The notes under the pieces are model-generated. The model saw only the letters and a list, made by a program, of their open reading frames with translations. It ran no database searches and was not told the origin of the DNA. This document shows, piece by piece, positions 17,380 through 26,281 of a DNA stretch of 64,000 nt (its first letter is position 1; each line of letters begins with the position of its first letter). Where the stretch lies: positions 1 through 64,000 of the forward strand of contig JADJCA010000024.1 in the NCBI GenBank assembly GCA_016703425.1. Reading direction: 5' to 3'. The translations under genes were made by a program, and so were the position numbers. The DNA comes from Myxococcales bacterium (GTDB taxonomy: Bacteria > Myxococcota_A > Polyangia > Polyangiales > Polyangiaceae).

Positions 17380-20300
17380 TCAGCTGCAGCCCATCGAGTT
17401 CCCGCAGTTGAGGCACTTGTAACAAGCGCCGTTGCGTACGGTGATGTGGCCGCACACGTCGCAGAGCGGCGCGTCGCCCATCATCGAGTCGAGTTGGGCG
17501 TCGAGTGCTGAGCCGCCGCCGCGGCCGGCTCCCTCGAGCCCTTCGGCCATTTGGTTGCTCCGAACCTGCGTCGCCTTCGCGGCGGGCATCGCCATCTCAC
17601 TGGGCAACGTGATGGTCGGCATCGGCTGCGTCCTGGTCATCGCCATGAGCGCTTCCGGATGAACGCTGGGCGGCGCCGGCGGTGCGTCCTTCTCCTCCGC
17701 CTCCTCCGGCTTGATGTGCGCCAGGTCGTAGCGGTGGAGGTATTCGACGCCGAGCACGCGGAAGACGTAGTCGACGATGGAGGTCGCGACCTTCACGTTC
17801 GGGTGACCCTCGACGATGCCCTGGGGCTCGAAGCGGGTGAACGTGAACTGGTCGACGTAGGTCTGGAGCGGGACGCCGTATTGCAGGCCGATGGATACGC
17901 TCATGGAGAAGCAGTTCATCAGCGAGCGGAAGGCGGCGCCCTCCTTGTGCATGTCGATGAAGATCTCACCGAGCGTGTTGTCCTCGTATTCGCCGGTGCG
18001 GAGGTAGATCTTGTGGCCGCCGACCCGCGCTTCCTGCGTGAAGCCGGTGCGCTTCTTGGGCAAGCGAACGCGGAGGCCGTGTGGGCGCGTGTCCTTGGGC
18101 ACGAGCTGCAGCGTGAGCTGCGTCGTGTCTTGGGGCGCGTTCGTCATCGGGATCGGCGACAGGACGTCGTTGTTGACCGTCGCCCTGGCGTCGGCATCAG
18201 CCTTCTTCTCTTCCTTGTCCTTGCTGGACGTGGAGAGCGGCTGCGACGCCTTGCACCCGTCGCGGTAGAGGGCCACGGCCTTGAGTCCGAGGCGCCAGCC
18301 CTCTTCGTAGATCTCGGCGACCTCTTCGACGCTCGCGTCGTTGGGGAGGTTGACGGTCTTCGAGATGGCTCCGCTCAAGAACGGCTGCGCGGCCGCCATC
18401 ATCTTGACGTGGCTCATGGGGGCCAAGAAGCGCGAGCCGTGCTTGCCGCAGCGGTTGGCGCAATCGAAGACCGCGTAGTGCTCCTTCTTGAGGTGCGGGG
18501 CACCCTCGATGGTCATGCGGCCGACGATGATGTCGCTCGCCGTGTCGACCTCGGTGCGCGTGAAGCCGAGGCGCTCGAGCATCGGACGCTTCGAGTCCTT
18601 CCAGTTGACGCCGAGGAGGCGCTCGTAGGTCTCGTCGCCGATGATCCAAGGTGCGAAGGCCGCGTCGAGGTCGAAGACGCCGGGGAGGGCAGCCTCAACC
18701 TTGCCGAGGTCGATGTCCGTGAAGCCCTTGTCCTTCAGGCTTCGACGGTTGACGTGCGGCGCCGCGAGGAGCGTGTTGGTGCCGCTGACGTACGCGACGA
18801 TCTCCTGGACCTCCGCCGGCGAGTAGCCGAGCCGACGCAGCGCCCCGGGCACCGATTGGTTGACGATCTTGAAGTAGCCGCCACCGGCCAGCTTCTTGAA
18901 CTTCACGAGGGCGAAGTCCGGTTCGATGCCGGTCGTGTCGCAGTCCATCAAGAGGCCGATGGTGCCCGTCGGCGCGAGCACGGTGCTCTGCGCGTTGCGG
19001 TAGCCGTGGGCTTCGCCGAGGCGAACGGCCTGATCCCAGTCCTCGCAGCCCGCGCGGTAGAGCGCACCCGCCATCGACGACGGCTCACCGGGGAGCACGC
19101 AATCGACCGGCGAGATGGCGTGCGCCGCGTCGCGGTGCATGCGCATGACGCGGAGCATCGGCTCACGGTTCTTGGCGAAGCCCGGGAAGGCGCCCTTGGA
19201 GCGCGCCATCTCAGCGCTCGCCTTGTAGGCGTGGCCGCACATGATGGCCGTGAGCGCCGCGGCGATGGAGCGACCCTGATCGCTGTCGTAGGGGATGCCG
19301 AGCTGCATGAGAAGGCTGCCGAGGTTGGCGTAGCCGAGGCCCAGCGGGCGGTAGTCATGCGAGTTCTTCGCGATGGGGCCCGTCGGGTAGCTCGAGAGGT
19401 CGACGAGGATCTCTTGCGCGATGAAGAACGTGCGGCACGCGTGGCGATAACCCTCGATGTCGAAGTTGGGGATACCGCCTTCGCCCTCGGTCAGGAACTT
19501 CGTGAGGTTGACCGACGCGAGGTTGCACGCCGTGTCGTCGAGGAACATGTACTCAGAGCACGGGTTCGACGCGTTGATCCGGCCCGAGTTCGGGCACGTG
19601 TGCCAACGGTTGATCGTCGAGTCGTATTGAACGCCCGGGTCGGCGCAGCCCCAGGCCGACTCCGCCAACGTTCGCCAGAGATCGCGCGCCTCGTAGGTGT
19701 CGCAGACGGCCTGCGTCGTGCGCATGCGCGTCTCCCACTTGCCGCCGGTCTCGACGGCTCGCATGAAGTCGTCGGTGACGCGAATCGAGTTGTTGGAGTT
19801 TTGGCCGCTGATGGTGTGGTAGGCCTCGCCGTTGAAGTCAGACGGGTAGCCCGCTTGGATGAGCGCCTGCGCCTTCCGCTCCTCTTTGACCTTCCAGGTC
19901 ATGAAGTCGACGATCTCGGGGTGGTCCATGTCGAGGCAGACCATCTTCGCGGCTCGCCGCGTGGTCCCGCCGCTCTTCGTCGCGCCGGCGGCGCGATCGA
20001 AGACCTCGAGGAAGCTCATGAGGCCGCTCGACGTGCCGCCGCCGGAGAGCTTCTCTTGCTTGCCGCGGATGCTGCTGAAGTTGGTGCCGGTGCCCGAGCC
20101 GTACTTGAATAGCCGAGCCTCGTTCTTCATGACCTCGTAGATGCTCATGAGGTCGTCTTGGACGGCCAGAATGAAACACGCCGAGCACTGCGGGCGCTCG
20201 TAGGCGTTGGCCGTCTCCACCGTCATTTGGCGGCTCTCGTCCCAGGCCCAGTTTCCGCCCGAGCCCTCGATGCCGTACTGGTGGTAGAGGCCCAGGTTGA

Positions 20301-20889
20301 ACCAAACGGGCGAGTTGAAGGCGCCGTATTGGTGAACGAGCAGGTACGCGAGCTCAGCCTCGAAGGCGTCGGCGTCTTTGGTGGTCGCGAAGTAGCCGCC
20401 AAACTTCTCACCGGCCTTGCGGACCGTGTTGCTGATGCGGTGCACGACGTGTTGGACGCTGCGCTCGCCCTTGTCCTTGTCGCCGTGAAGGCCCGCCTTG
20501 CGGAAGTACTTGGAGATGACGATATCGGTCGCGAGCTGGCTCCACGTGGCGGGGACTTCGGCGCCCTCCATCTTGAAGACGATGCTGCCGTCGGGGTTGG
20601 TGATCGTGCTCGAGCGGCGCTCGTAGACGACCTGGCTCAACGGGTCGACACCCTCGGTGGTGTAGCGGCGTGCGACCGTCACGGTGCCGGCGGGCGCACG
20701 GACAGCGGCTTTCTTGCTCGCGCTTGCGCTCGCGCTCGCGTTCGTCCCCGCCGCGCGGCTCTCAGCCTTGGCAGGCGCTTTCTGCGCCTTGGCTCGCGTC
20801 TCGTCGTTGCGTTTCGAGGGGTGCTTGTGGGTCTGCGCCATGTTTCGTCCGTTCGCGCCGTTGGTCCCGAAGTCTTGCGATTGTGCCAT
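17380..20889 (-). CDS. nrdJ: Adenosylcobalamin-dependent (class II) ribonucleotide reductase
   Basis: 1169 residues. Reduces ribonucleotides to deoxyribonucleotides with a B12-generated thiyl radical, under aerobic or anaerobic conditions. Conserved pieces are PQCSACFILAV (redox cysteine region, C235 and C238), KYGSGTGTNFSSIRG, NPCSEYMFLDDTACNLAS (active-site C444) and APTGTIGLLMDCDTTGIEP. The C-terminus is a zinc ribbon, CDVCGHITV then CYKCLNCGNSMGCS. Residues about 20-70 form a Lys/Ala/Ser-rich tail that is not part of the core. Start MAQSQDFG at 20889 has GGAGG upstream. No nrdAB or nrdR is adjacent. Confidence 0.97.
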   Translation of the reverse strand: MAQSQDFGTNGANGRNMAQTHKHPSKRNDETRAKAQKAPAKAESRAAGTNASASASASKKAAVRAPAGTVTVARRYTTEGVDPLSQVVYERRSSTITNPDGSIVFKMEGAEVPATWSQLATDIVISKYFRKAGLHGDKDKGERSVQHVVHRISNTVRKAGEKFGGYFATTKDADAFEAELAYLLVHQYGAFNSPVWFNLGLYHQYGIEGSGGNWAWDESRQMTVETANAYERPQCSACFILAVQDDLMSIYEVMKNEARLFKYGSGTGTNFSSIRGKQEKLSGGGTSSGLMSFLEVFDRAAGATKSGGTTRRAAKMVCLDMDHPEIVDFMTWKVKEERKAQALIQAGYPSDFNGEAYHTISGQNSNNSIRVTDDFMRAVETGGKWETRMRTTQAVCDTYEARDLWRTLAESAWGCADPGVQYDSTINRWHTCPNSGRINASNPCSEYMFLDDTACNLASVNLTKFLTEGEGGIPNFDIEGYRHACRTFFIAQEILVDLSSYPTGPIAKNSHDYRPLGLGYANLGSLLMQLGIPYDSDQGRSIAAALTAIMCGHAYKASAEMARSKGAFPGFAKNREPMLRVMRMHRDAAHAISPVDCVLPGEPSSMAGALYRAGCEDWDQAVRLGEAHGYRNAQSTVLAPTGTIGLLMDCDTTGIEPDFALVKFKKLAGGGYFKIVNQSVPGALRRLGYSPAEVQEIVAYVSGTNTLLAAPHVNRRSLKDKGFTDIDLGKVEAALPGVFDLDAAFAPWIIGDETYERLLGVNWKDSKRPMLERLGFTRTEVDTASDIIVGRMTIEGAPHLKKEHYAVFDCANRCGKHGSRFLAPMSHVKMMAAAQPFLSGAISKTVNLPNDASVEEVAEIYEEGWRLGLKAVALYRDGCKASQPLSTSSKDKEEKKADADARATVNNDVLSPIPMTNAPQDTTQLTLQLVPKDTRPHGLRVRLPKKRTGFTQEARVGGHKIYLRTGEYEDNTLGEIFIDMHKEGAAFRSLMNCFSMSVSIGLQYGVPLQTYVDQFTFTRFEPQGIVEGHPNVKVATSIVDYVFRVLGVEYLHRYDLAHIKPEEAEEKDAPPAPPSVHPEALMAMTRTQPMPTITLPSEMAMPAAKATQVRSNQMAEGLEGAGRGGGSALDAQLDSMMGDAPLCDVCGHITVRNGACYKCLNCGNSMGCS

Positions 20890-20983
20890 GTCCGCCTCCA
20901 CGCGCCGGCCGAGCCGTCACGCTGCGCCCCTGTGAGGTCGCTGCTGTTCAGATGGGAATGAGAGAAGGTCGAGAAGGGTCCAC

Positions 20984-21033
20984 CGGCAGCGGCTCGCCGT
21001 CGCCGGATGCCAAACATCCGGGCGCCGCTGCCG
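20984..21033 (-). ncRNA. Nested stem-loop in the nrdJ upstream region (candidate leader structure)
   Basis: A perfect 10-bp outer stem (CGGCAGCGGC at 20984-20993 with GCCGCTGCCG at 21024-21033) encloses a second perfect 7-bp stem (CCGGATG at 21003-21009 with CATCCGG at 21015-21021) closed by a 5-nt loop. It ends about 95 bp upstream of the nrdJ start, so it would lie in the nrdJ leader if transcription starts further upstream. I found no cobalamin-riboswitch box. Function is unknown, and protein or RNA recognition are equally possible. Confidence 0.35.
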
Positions 21034-21189
21034 ACCGCAAGGGAGCCGCAAAGTCGTTCCAGCGTGCGGCGCGGGAACCACGTGAGCCGCCTGAGCTGCC
21101 CGCGCTCGGGCCGCCCTTTCGATTGCATTGAGGTGTGGGATTGCCCCACTCGACTACTGAACGCTCCTTTGCCCTCACCAGGTCCCAGT

Positions 21190-21690
21190 CTTGCCCGTAC
21201 GTTCAGCTATACGTAGGAGCAGGTGGTTGCCGTTGAGGCGGTGGGCTCGAGGTGCTCTCGTTGGTTTCTACTTCAACCTTTTGTTCGACGGAGACGACCA
21301 AGGAGCCCACCGGTACGAAGGGCGAGTCATCCTTCTAGCCCCAAGATGTCGTGGCTGTCCAGGAAATCGACACCACAAATGGTGCATACATGGGTGCGAT
21401 CTTTCCCACCTCTGCCCACAAGCATGGAAAATACTGGAGATCACTGAACTTCCGCGCGGCGTTGAACAGAGGTTTCCCACATGCGCAGGTCCACCCACCC
21501 TGATCTTGTCTTCAGGTTATCCCCAGCTGTGGAGTGCTGGGCCATTCCTGTTCAGTGGTTTTCCCCAAGCGCTCCACGACTTCTCCAGGCTCTCTTCACA
21601 GCCGGTCGATTGGCAGACCCGGGGATGACCGGCTCGCGTTGCGTGGTCCGGTTTTGTCGCCGGTGCCGGCGCCGATCGAGGCAGACTGCG
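21190..21690. other. Lower-GC non-coding region with DnaA-box-like 9-mers (possible origin-like element)
   Basis: No credible gene lies between nrdJ (start 20889, minus) and the OPT transporter (start 21696, plus). Base composition drops: 62 of 120 bases are G/C at 21361-21480, well below the flanking genes. Same-strand near matches to the DnaA box TTWTNCACA are TTTCCCACC (21402-21410), TTTCCCACA (21473-21481), TTATCCCCA (21517-21525) and TTTTCCCCA (21559-21567); an inverted partial match TGTGGAG begins at 21528. Each plus-strand 9-mer deviates by one or two bases. dnaA, dnaN and gyrB are not in the window. It may simply hold two divergent promoters and upstream regulatory sites. Confidence 0.3.
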
Positions 21691-21695
21691 CGCCC

Positions 21696-23711
21696 ATGAG
21701 TGGACCCCCGCCCGTCAGCTCCGATGGCCCGAGCCTGCTCGACGAGTTCCCCATCGACACCCAGCCGTTGCGGGAACCCGCGGCCATCGAGGCGCGGGAC
21801 CGCGCGTGGCTCGAGAAGGTGTACCGGCCCGACGTTCCGCAGTTTACCGCTCGCGCGGTCCTCACGGGAGCGGTCCTCGGCGCGGTCTTGAGCATCAGCG
21901 ATCTCTACATCGGCCTGAAGGTCGGTTGGATCTTCGGCATGAGCATCACGTCGAGCGTCCTCACCTTCGCGCTGTTCGCCGCCGCCGGGCGCGCGTTTCC
22001 GCGCATGGCGCCGCTCTCTCCGCTCGAGACGAACACGTCCCAGACGGTGGCGTCGGCGGCGGCCTACATGGCGAGCGCGGGGCTCGTCAGCTCGATTCCT
22101 GCCCTCACGATGCTCAGTCGCGATGGGACGCTCGTTTTGCCCGAGCTCACGGGACCGATGCTCGTGGCCTGGCTCTTCTTCACCGCGCTGCTCGGCGTCG
22201 TCATCGCCGTGCCGGTGAAGCGGAGCATGATCAACGCGGAGCAGCTCCGCTTCCCGACGGGGCTCGTCTGCGCCGAGACCATTCGAACGATGCACGCCTC
22301 GGGCAAGGCGGCGCTGGGCAAGGCGCGCGCCCTCGTCGTCGGCGCGCTCTTCGCCGGCGTCGTCAAACTCGTGCTCGAGGCCAAAGTCGGCGTCCTGAAG
22401 CTCTTGCCGGATTTCATCCCGCTACCCGGTCGCCTCCATGGGCTTCCCATCACGGCGTGGTCGTTCCGTCTGAATACGAGCATGTTGCTCTACGCGGCCG
22501 GCGTCGTCGTCGGACTGAAGGTGGCGTCGAGCCTCCTCGTTGGAGCGGTCTTCAACTACGCGCTGCTGGGGCCTTGGCTCCTCGATCACGGCGTCCTCCG
22601 CGTAGCGTCGCCGGAGGTGGCCCAAGACCCCGTGGCCTTCCGGGCGTTCCAGAAGGCCTGCGAAGCTATCCACGTGTTGCCGGTTCGGTCGCCCGAGCTC
22701 TTGTTCCGCGAGCTTCGCGCGAAGTGGAGCGTTTGGCCCGGCACGTCCCTCATGGTGAGCGCGAGCCTCGTCGCCTTCGCGTTTCGCTTTCGGGTCATCG
22801 GTCGCGCCCTCAAGAGTCTGTCCGGGGTTCTCTCTTTCGTCCGAAAAAAGAGTGGCGCCGCGTCCGTCGACCCGTTGGCCGCGGTCGAAGTGCCCCCCTC
22901 GTGGTTCGGCCTCGGGTTGGCGATCACCGCCATCGCTTGCCTCGTCATGCAGCACGCCTGGTTCGAAGTCCCGCTGGCGCTCGGCGTCGTCTCGCTCGGC
23001 CTCGCGTTCGTGCTGTCCGTCGTCGCGTCTCGCGCCACCGGCGAGACGAACATCACGCCCATCGGTGCGATGGGAAAGATCACGCAGCTCGTCTTCGGCG
23101 TCCTCATGCCCGGCCACGCCACGGCCAACCTCATGACGGCCACCGTGACGGCAGGCGCCGCAGCCCACTCGGCGGATCTGCTGACGGAGGTGAAGACGGG
23201 CTATTTGCTCGGCGCCGCGCCGCGAAAGCAGTTCCTCGCGCAGCTCGTCGGCGTGCTCGTCGGTGCGCTGGCGTGTGTCCCCATTTACCTCGTGATCGCG
23301 AAGCCTGAGCGCCTCGGCGTGGACCTCGCGGCGCCGTCTGCGGTGGCGTGGGCCAGCGTCGCGAAGCTGCTTAAGGATGGCCCGTCGAACCTCCCACAGC
23401 TCGCGCTCATGGGCATCGGCGTGGGCGCGGCCGTCGGCGCGCTCTTGGCCGTCCTCGACGAGTTCGCGCCACCGCGGTACCGAAATTGGGTGCCGAGCGC
23501 GACGGGGCTCGGCATCGCGCTCGTTATCGACGCCAACGACAGCCTCGCCATGTTCTTGGGCGCGCTGTCGGCCTACGTCTTCGCGAAGCTGAAGCCGGCG
23601 GCGGCCGAGCGATGGACCTTCACGACGGCGAGCGGGGTCATCGCCGGCGAAGGTCTCATGGGTGTCCTTGTGATCGTCCTTCGCGACGTCCTCGGGGTCC
23701 TGCCGAAGTAG
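21696..23711 (+). CDS. OPT-family oligopeptide/metal transporter
   Basis: 671 residues with about 14 hydrophobic segments. After a short cytosolic N-terminus, FTARAVLTGAVLGAVLSISDLYIGLKVGW and SPLETNTSQTVASAAAYMAS match the prokaryotic OPT family, which imports small peptides or metal complexes across the inner membrane. The conserved NITPIGAMGKITQLVFG and a C-terminal GEGLMGVLVIVLRD are also present. The chosen start is MSGPPPVSS at 21696; the frame is open further upstream, but those codons run through the AT-richer non-coding region. The substrate cannot be inferred. It is followed after 73 bp by pcm on the same strand. Confidence 0.9.
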   Translation: MSGPPPVSSDGPSLLDEFPIDTQPLREPAAIEARDRAWLEKVYRPDVPQFTARAVLTGAVLGAVLSISDLYIGLKVGWIFGMSITSSVLTFALFAAAGRAFPRMAPLSPLETNTSQTVASAAAYMASAGLVSSIPALTMLSRDGTLVLPELTGPMLVAWLFFTALLGVVIAVPVKRSMINAEQLRFPTGLVCAETIRTMHASGKAALGKARALVVGALFAGVVKLVLEAKVGVLKLLPDFIPLPGRLHGLPITAWSFRLNTSMLLYAAGVVVGLKVASSLLVGAVFNYALLGPWLLDHGVLRVASPEVAQDPVAFRAFQKACEAIHVLPVRSPELLFRELRAKWSVWPGTSLMVSASLVAFAFRFRVIGRALKSLSGVLSFVRKKSGAASVDPLAAVEVPPSWFGLGLAITAIACLVMQHAWFEVPLALGVVSLGLAFVLSVVASRATGETNITPIGAMGKITQLVFGVLMPGHATANLMTATVTAGAAAHSADLLTEVKTGYLLGAAPRKQFLAQLVGVLVGALACVPIYLVIAKPERLGVDLAAPSAVAWASVAKLLKDGPSNLPQLALMGIGVGAAVGALLAVLDEFAPPRYRNWVPSATGLGIALVIDANDSLAMFLGALSAYVFAKLKPAAAERWTFTTASGVIAGEGLMGVLVIVLRDVLGVLPK

Positions 23712-23784
23712 GCGTTCACCACCCGAATCGTGAGGCCCGCCCGAGCCGCCTTGAGCGACGCCCCCCTTTCATTTCTGCCTCGCG

Positions 23785-24474
23785 ATGCGCACGTTGCAGC
23801 CGATGCAGGAACCGGCCCACCTCCGAGCTCGCATGGTCGACGAACAGCTCGCCGCGCGCGGCATCGTCGACCCGCGCGTGCTGGACGCCTTTCGCAGGGT
23901 GCCGCGCGAGAAGTTCATCCCGGTGCCCATGGACCCAGGTCTGAGCGCCCGTCATGCGGAGGTCGCCTACGCCGACGAGCCCGTCGCCATCGGCCTCGGC
24001 CAGACCATCTCGCAGCCGTACATCGTGGCCCTGACGGCTGCGGCGCTGACGCTGTCGGGCACCGAACGCGTGCTCGAGGTGGGCACCGGGTCGGGCTACG
24101 CGGCGGCCATCTTGAGCCTGCTCGCGCGGGAGGTCTTCACCATCGAACGCATGCCGGCGTTGGCCCACGTGGCCAAAGACCGCCTCGCTCGACTTGGGTA
24201 CGGCAACGTGACGGTCATCGAGGGCGATGGCACGCTGGGGTGGCAAGAGCACGCGCCCTACGACGCGATCGCGGTGGCGGCCGCCGGACCCAAGGTGCCA
24301 CCGCCGCTGCTCGCTCAGCTCGCCGTGGGAGGGCGCCTCGTGGTGCCCGTCGGCGACAAGACGCAGACGCTCGTACGCATCACGCGCGAGAGCGCCATTC
24401 GGTATCGTGAAGAAGAGCTGAGCGACGTCCGCTTCGTACGGCTCATCGGCGCCGAGGGGTTTCACGAGCGGTAG
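23785..24474 (+). CDS. pcm: Protein-L-isoaspartate O-methyltransferase
   Basis: 229 residues. Methylates isoaspartyl residues in aged proteins with S-adenosylmethionine, starting their repair. Typical features are RMVDEQLAARGIVDPRVLDAF near the N-terminus, PREKFIP, the substrate loop GLGQTISQPYIVA, SAM motif I VLEVGTGSGYAAAIL (about 95-109) and GGRLVVPVG near the C-terminus. Length is normal. A second ATG at 23803 is an alternative start. It probably forms a run with the OPT gene upstream and the lipoprotein genes downstream. Confidence 0.95.
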   Translation: MRTLQPMQEPAHLRARMVDEQLAARGIVDPRVLDAFRRVPREKFIPVPMDPGLSARHAEVAYADEPVAIGLGQTISQPYIVALTAAALTLSGTERVLEVGTGSGYAAAILSLLAREVFTIERMPALAHVAKDRLARLGYGNVTVIEGDGTLGWQEHAPYDAIAVAAAGPKVPPPLLAQLAVGGRLVVPVGDKTQTLVRITRESAIRYREEELSDVRFVRLIGAEGFHER

Positions 24475-24565
24475 CCGCGCGCCCGTGAGCCCGAGCACGC
24501 TGTCGCACCGGCGAACACTGCTCGCGGTGGAACATCCCGACCGATCCTCGTACTCTCCGCGCGGG

Positions 24566-25393
24566 ATGCGTGGCTCCGCGCTCTTCGCCTTGGCACTCGC
24601 CGCGCTGGCGCCGTCTGCCGTCGCGTGTCGGCGTGAGACCATCGACAAGCCCCCGCCGCCCGACATGGCCGATGTGCTCATGGTCTTCGAGGCCCCCACG
24701 GGGACCTTCGATGACGCGACGAAGAGCGCCGTGAAGGCCGCGGCGGACGAGGCGGCGAAGGGCCTCGTGGGCCTCGGCCTTCCCCAGAAGCTCGTCGACG
24801 ATGTCCGTGCGGCCGTCGCTTCCTCGCAGGGCGGCGATGCGGGCGCAGTCGCCACCGAACCAAACACCGAAGCCGCGCCGCTCTTCGAGGGTGAAGGCTT
24901 CGCGAAGGTCACGCGCGTCTGCGGGGGCTGGGCTGCCGGGGCGCCGCCGGATGTGGCGGCCAACGGCTCGCTCGCGCTCACTGTGACGTTCACCGACGTC
25001 AAGCTCGACCCAGTCATTTGGGGCATCGCCGAGCGCTGCAAGCTCCTCGTCGGCGCGTCCCGCCTTCTCATCGACCGCGCCGGTGGCGACGCGACGAACC
25101 TTCGGATCCACCTCGGTGGCCCGGTGGCGCTTCGCGAGATCGGAACGCGACCCATCGTCGTCGCGCTCGGGGCGTCGGCGCAGATCGATGACCGCGCCGT
25201 GCGCGGCGACGTCGCCGTGCGCCTCTTGCCTGGCGCGTCGGCCGTCGAGGTGCTCGTCCCGGCTGGCGGCGGGCAGGTGGTCGTCACGCTGTCGTCCGCG
25301 CTCGTCGCCACGGGCGTTCGCGCGAAGAACGGAACCTTCACGTGCGATCTGGCGGGGTGCCTCAGCGAGCAGGGCGGCGTGAGCGCATGGTAG
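24566..25393 (+). CDS. Lipoprotein, hypothetical
   Basis: 275 residues. Signal peptide with lipobox SAVAC (C21), then an RRETIDKPPPP linker. The mature part is mostly beta strands with alternating hydrophobic residues (ALTVTFTDVKLDPVIW, LRIHLGGPVALREI, VAVRLLPGASAVEVLV), plus Cys residues at CGGWAAG, RCKLL, TCDLAGC. Family not recognised. The ATG at 24566 follows GCGGG; an upstream in-frame GTG at 24485 would bury the signal peptide. Its stop overlaps the start of the following barrel-like gene by 7 nt, indicating coupled translation and a shared pathway in the envelope. Confidence 0.78.
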   Translation: MRGSALFALALAALAPSAVACRRETIDKPPPPDMADVLMVFEAPTGTFDDATKSAVKAAADEAAKGLVGLGLPQKLVDDVRAAVASSQGGDAGAVATEPNTEAAPLFEGEGFAKVTRVCGGWAAGAPPDVAANGSLALTVTFTDVKLDPVIWGIAERCKLLVGASRLLIDRAGGDATNLRIHLGGPVALREIGTRPIVVALGASAQIDDRAVRGDVAVRLLPGASAVEVLVPAGGGQVVVTLSSALVATGVRAKNGTFTCDLAGCLSEQGGVSAW

Positions 25394-26210
25394 CGCCGCC
25401 GCGCCGGCTTCTCGTGACGGCGGGGCTCGCCATCGGCTTGGCCGTGACGGCGGCGCGGGACGCCCGGGCGCACCACACAGAGGAGCAGCGGCTCACCGAC
25501 GACACCGCTTACACGCTCCAGAAGAGCACCGTCCGGCTCGGTCTCTTCAAGCAACAATGGGGGCCCTGGGACCGGATCACCTTCGGGACCTACGCCGTGC
25601 CTTGGGTCGTCGGCTTCGCGAACGCCCACGTCAAGTGGCGCTACTTCGGTGGGGACCCGCTCTCGCTGAGCGCCAGCCTCGGTCTCTCGCGGTTCGCGCC
25701 CAAGGCCGTGAAGGAGAGCGTGGGGAGCGCCGAGCTCGGCATCGTGCCCCTCGAGCTCGGGGCGTCGTACCGTTTCGATGAGCGCCTAACGCTGTCGGGG
25801 GCTTGCTGTATACGGTCGTCACGCTCAAGGGGAGCTACGACGCGGCGGCGCTCGATGGCCTCGCCGCGGTGAGCAATCTGCAGCTCTTCGCGAACCTCGA
25901 GGTCCGCGCGACGCGCGTCACAGCCTTCGTCCTTGCGGGGCGATACCTCGCGTTCCAAAACACGAGCGGACGCCTCTCGGCGACCTTCCGACCCGATGCC
26001 TTCACCAGCGTCGAAGTGCAGTCCGTGGGAGCGACGAACGCGCTCGACTTTCCCCAAGCGTTCTCCATCGTGCCGAGCGTCGTCTTCTCGTGGGGGACCT
26101 TCAACCTGCGCGCCGGGCTCGGCTATGGCAACTACAGCGTGCCGATGGTGAACCTGGTGTTGCCCAAGAAGACCGTCGTGCCGGATTTGGACCTGTACTT
26201 CGTCTTTTGA
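25387..26210 (+). pseudogene. Exported beta-barrel-like protein with a one-base frameshift
   Basis: Starts at ATG 25387 with a signal peptide (VAPPRRLLVTAGLAIGLAV, cut near ARA-HHTEE). Mature sequence shows amphipathic strands typical of outer-membrane barrels (TVRLGLFKQQWGPWDRITFG, VPWVVGFANAHVKWRYFGG). The frame is lost near 25797-25801, where a run of five G follows CTGTC. Adding one G restores RLTLSGGLLYTVVTLKGSYDAAALDG and a continuous open frame to the stop at 26210, ending in the strand DLDLYFVF with a terminal Phe as is common for barrels. Cause may be a sequencing error in the G run or true decay. No family name assigned. Confidence 0.75.
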
Positions 26211-26281
26211 GCGGCGACGGGCGTCGGCTTGGCGCGCAAGCGAGGGGAGTTTCGGGCCAGCTCGTGCCTGGACAGCGTCCC

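Noticed and set aside
17551..20112. Very long plus-strand open frame (853 codons) opposite nrdJ
   Set aside because: It is a high-GC shadow of nrdJ, which is clearly coding on the minus strand; the peptide has no family features.
20890..21150. Cobalamin riboswitch upstream of B12-dependent nrdJ
   Set aside because: I looked for the conserved B12-box and core motif on the minus strand and did not find them.
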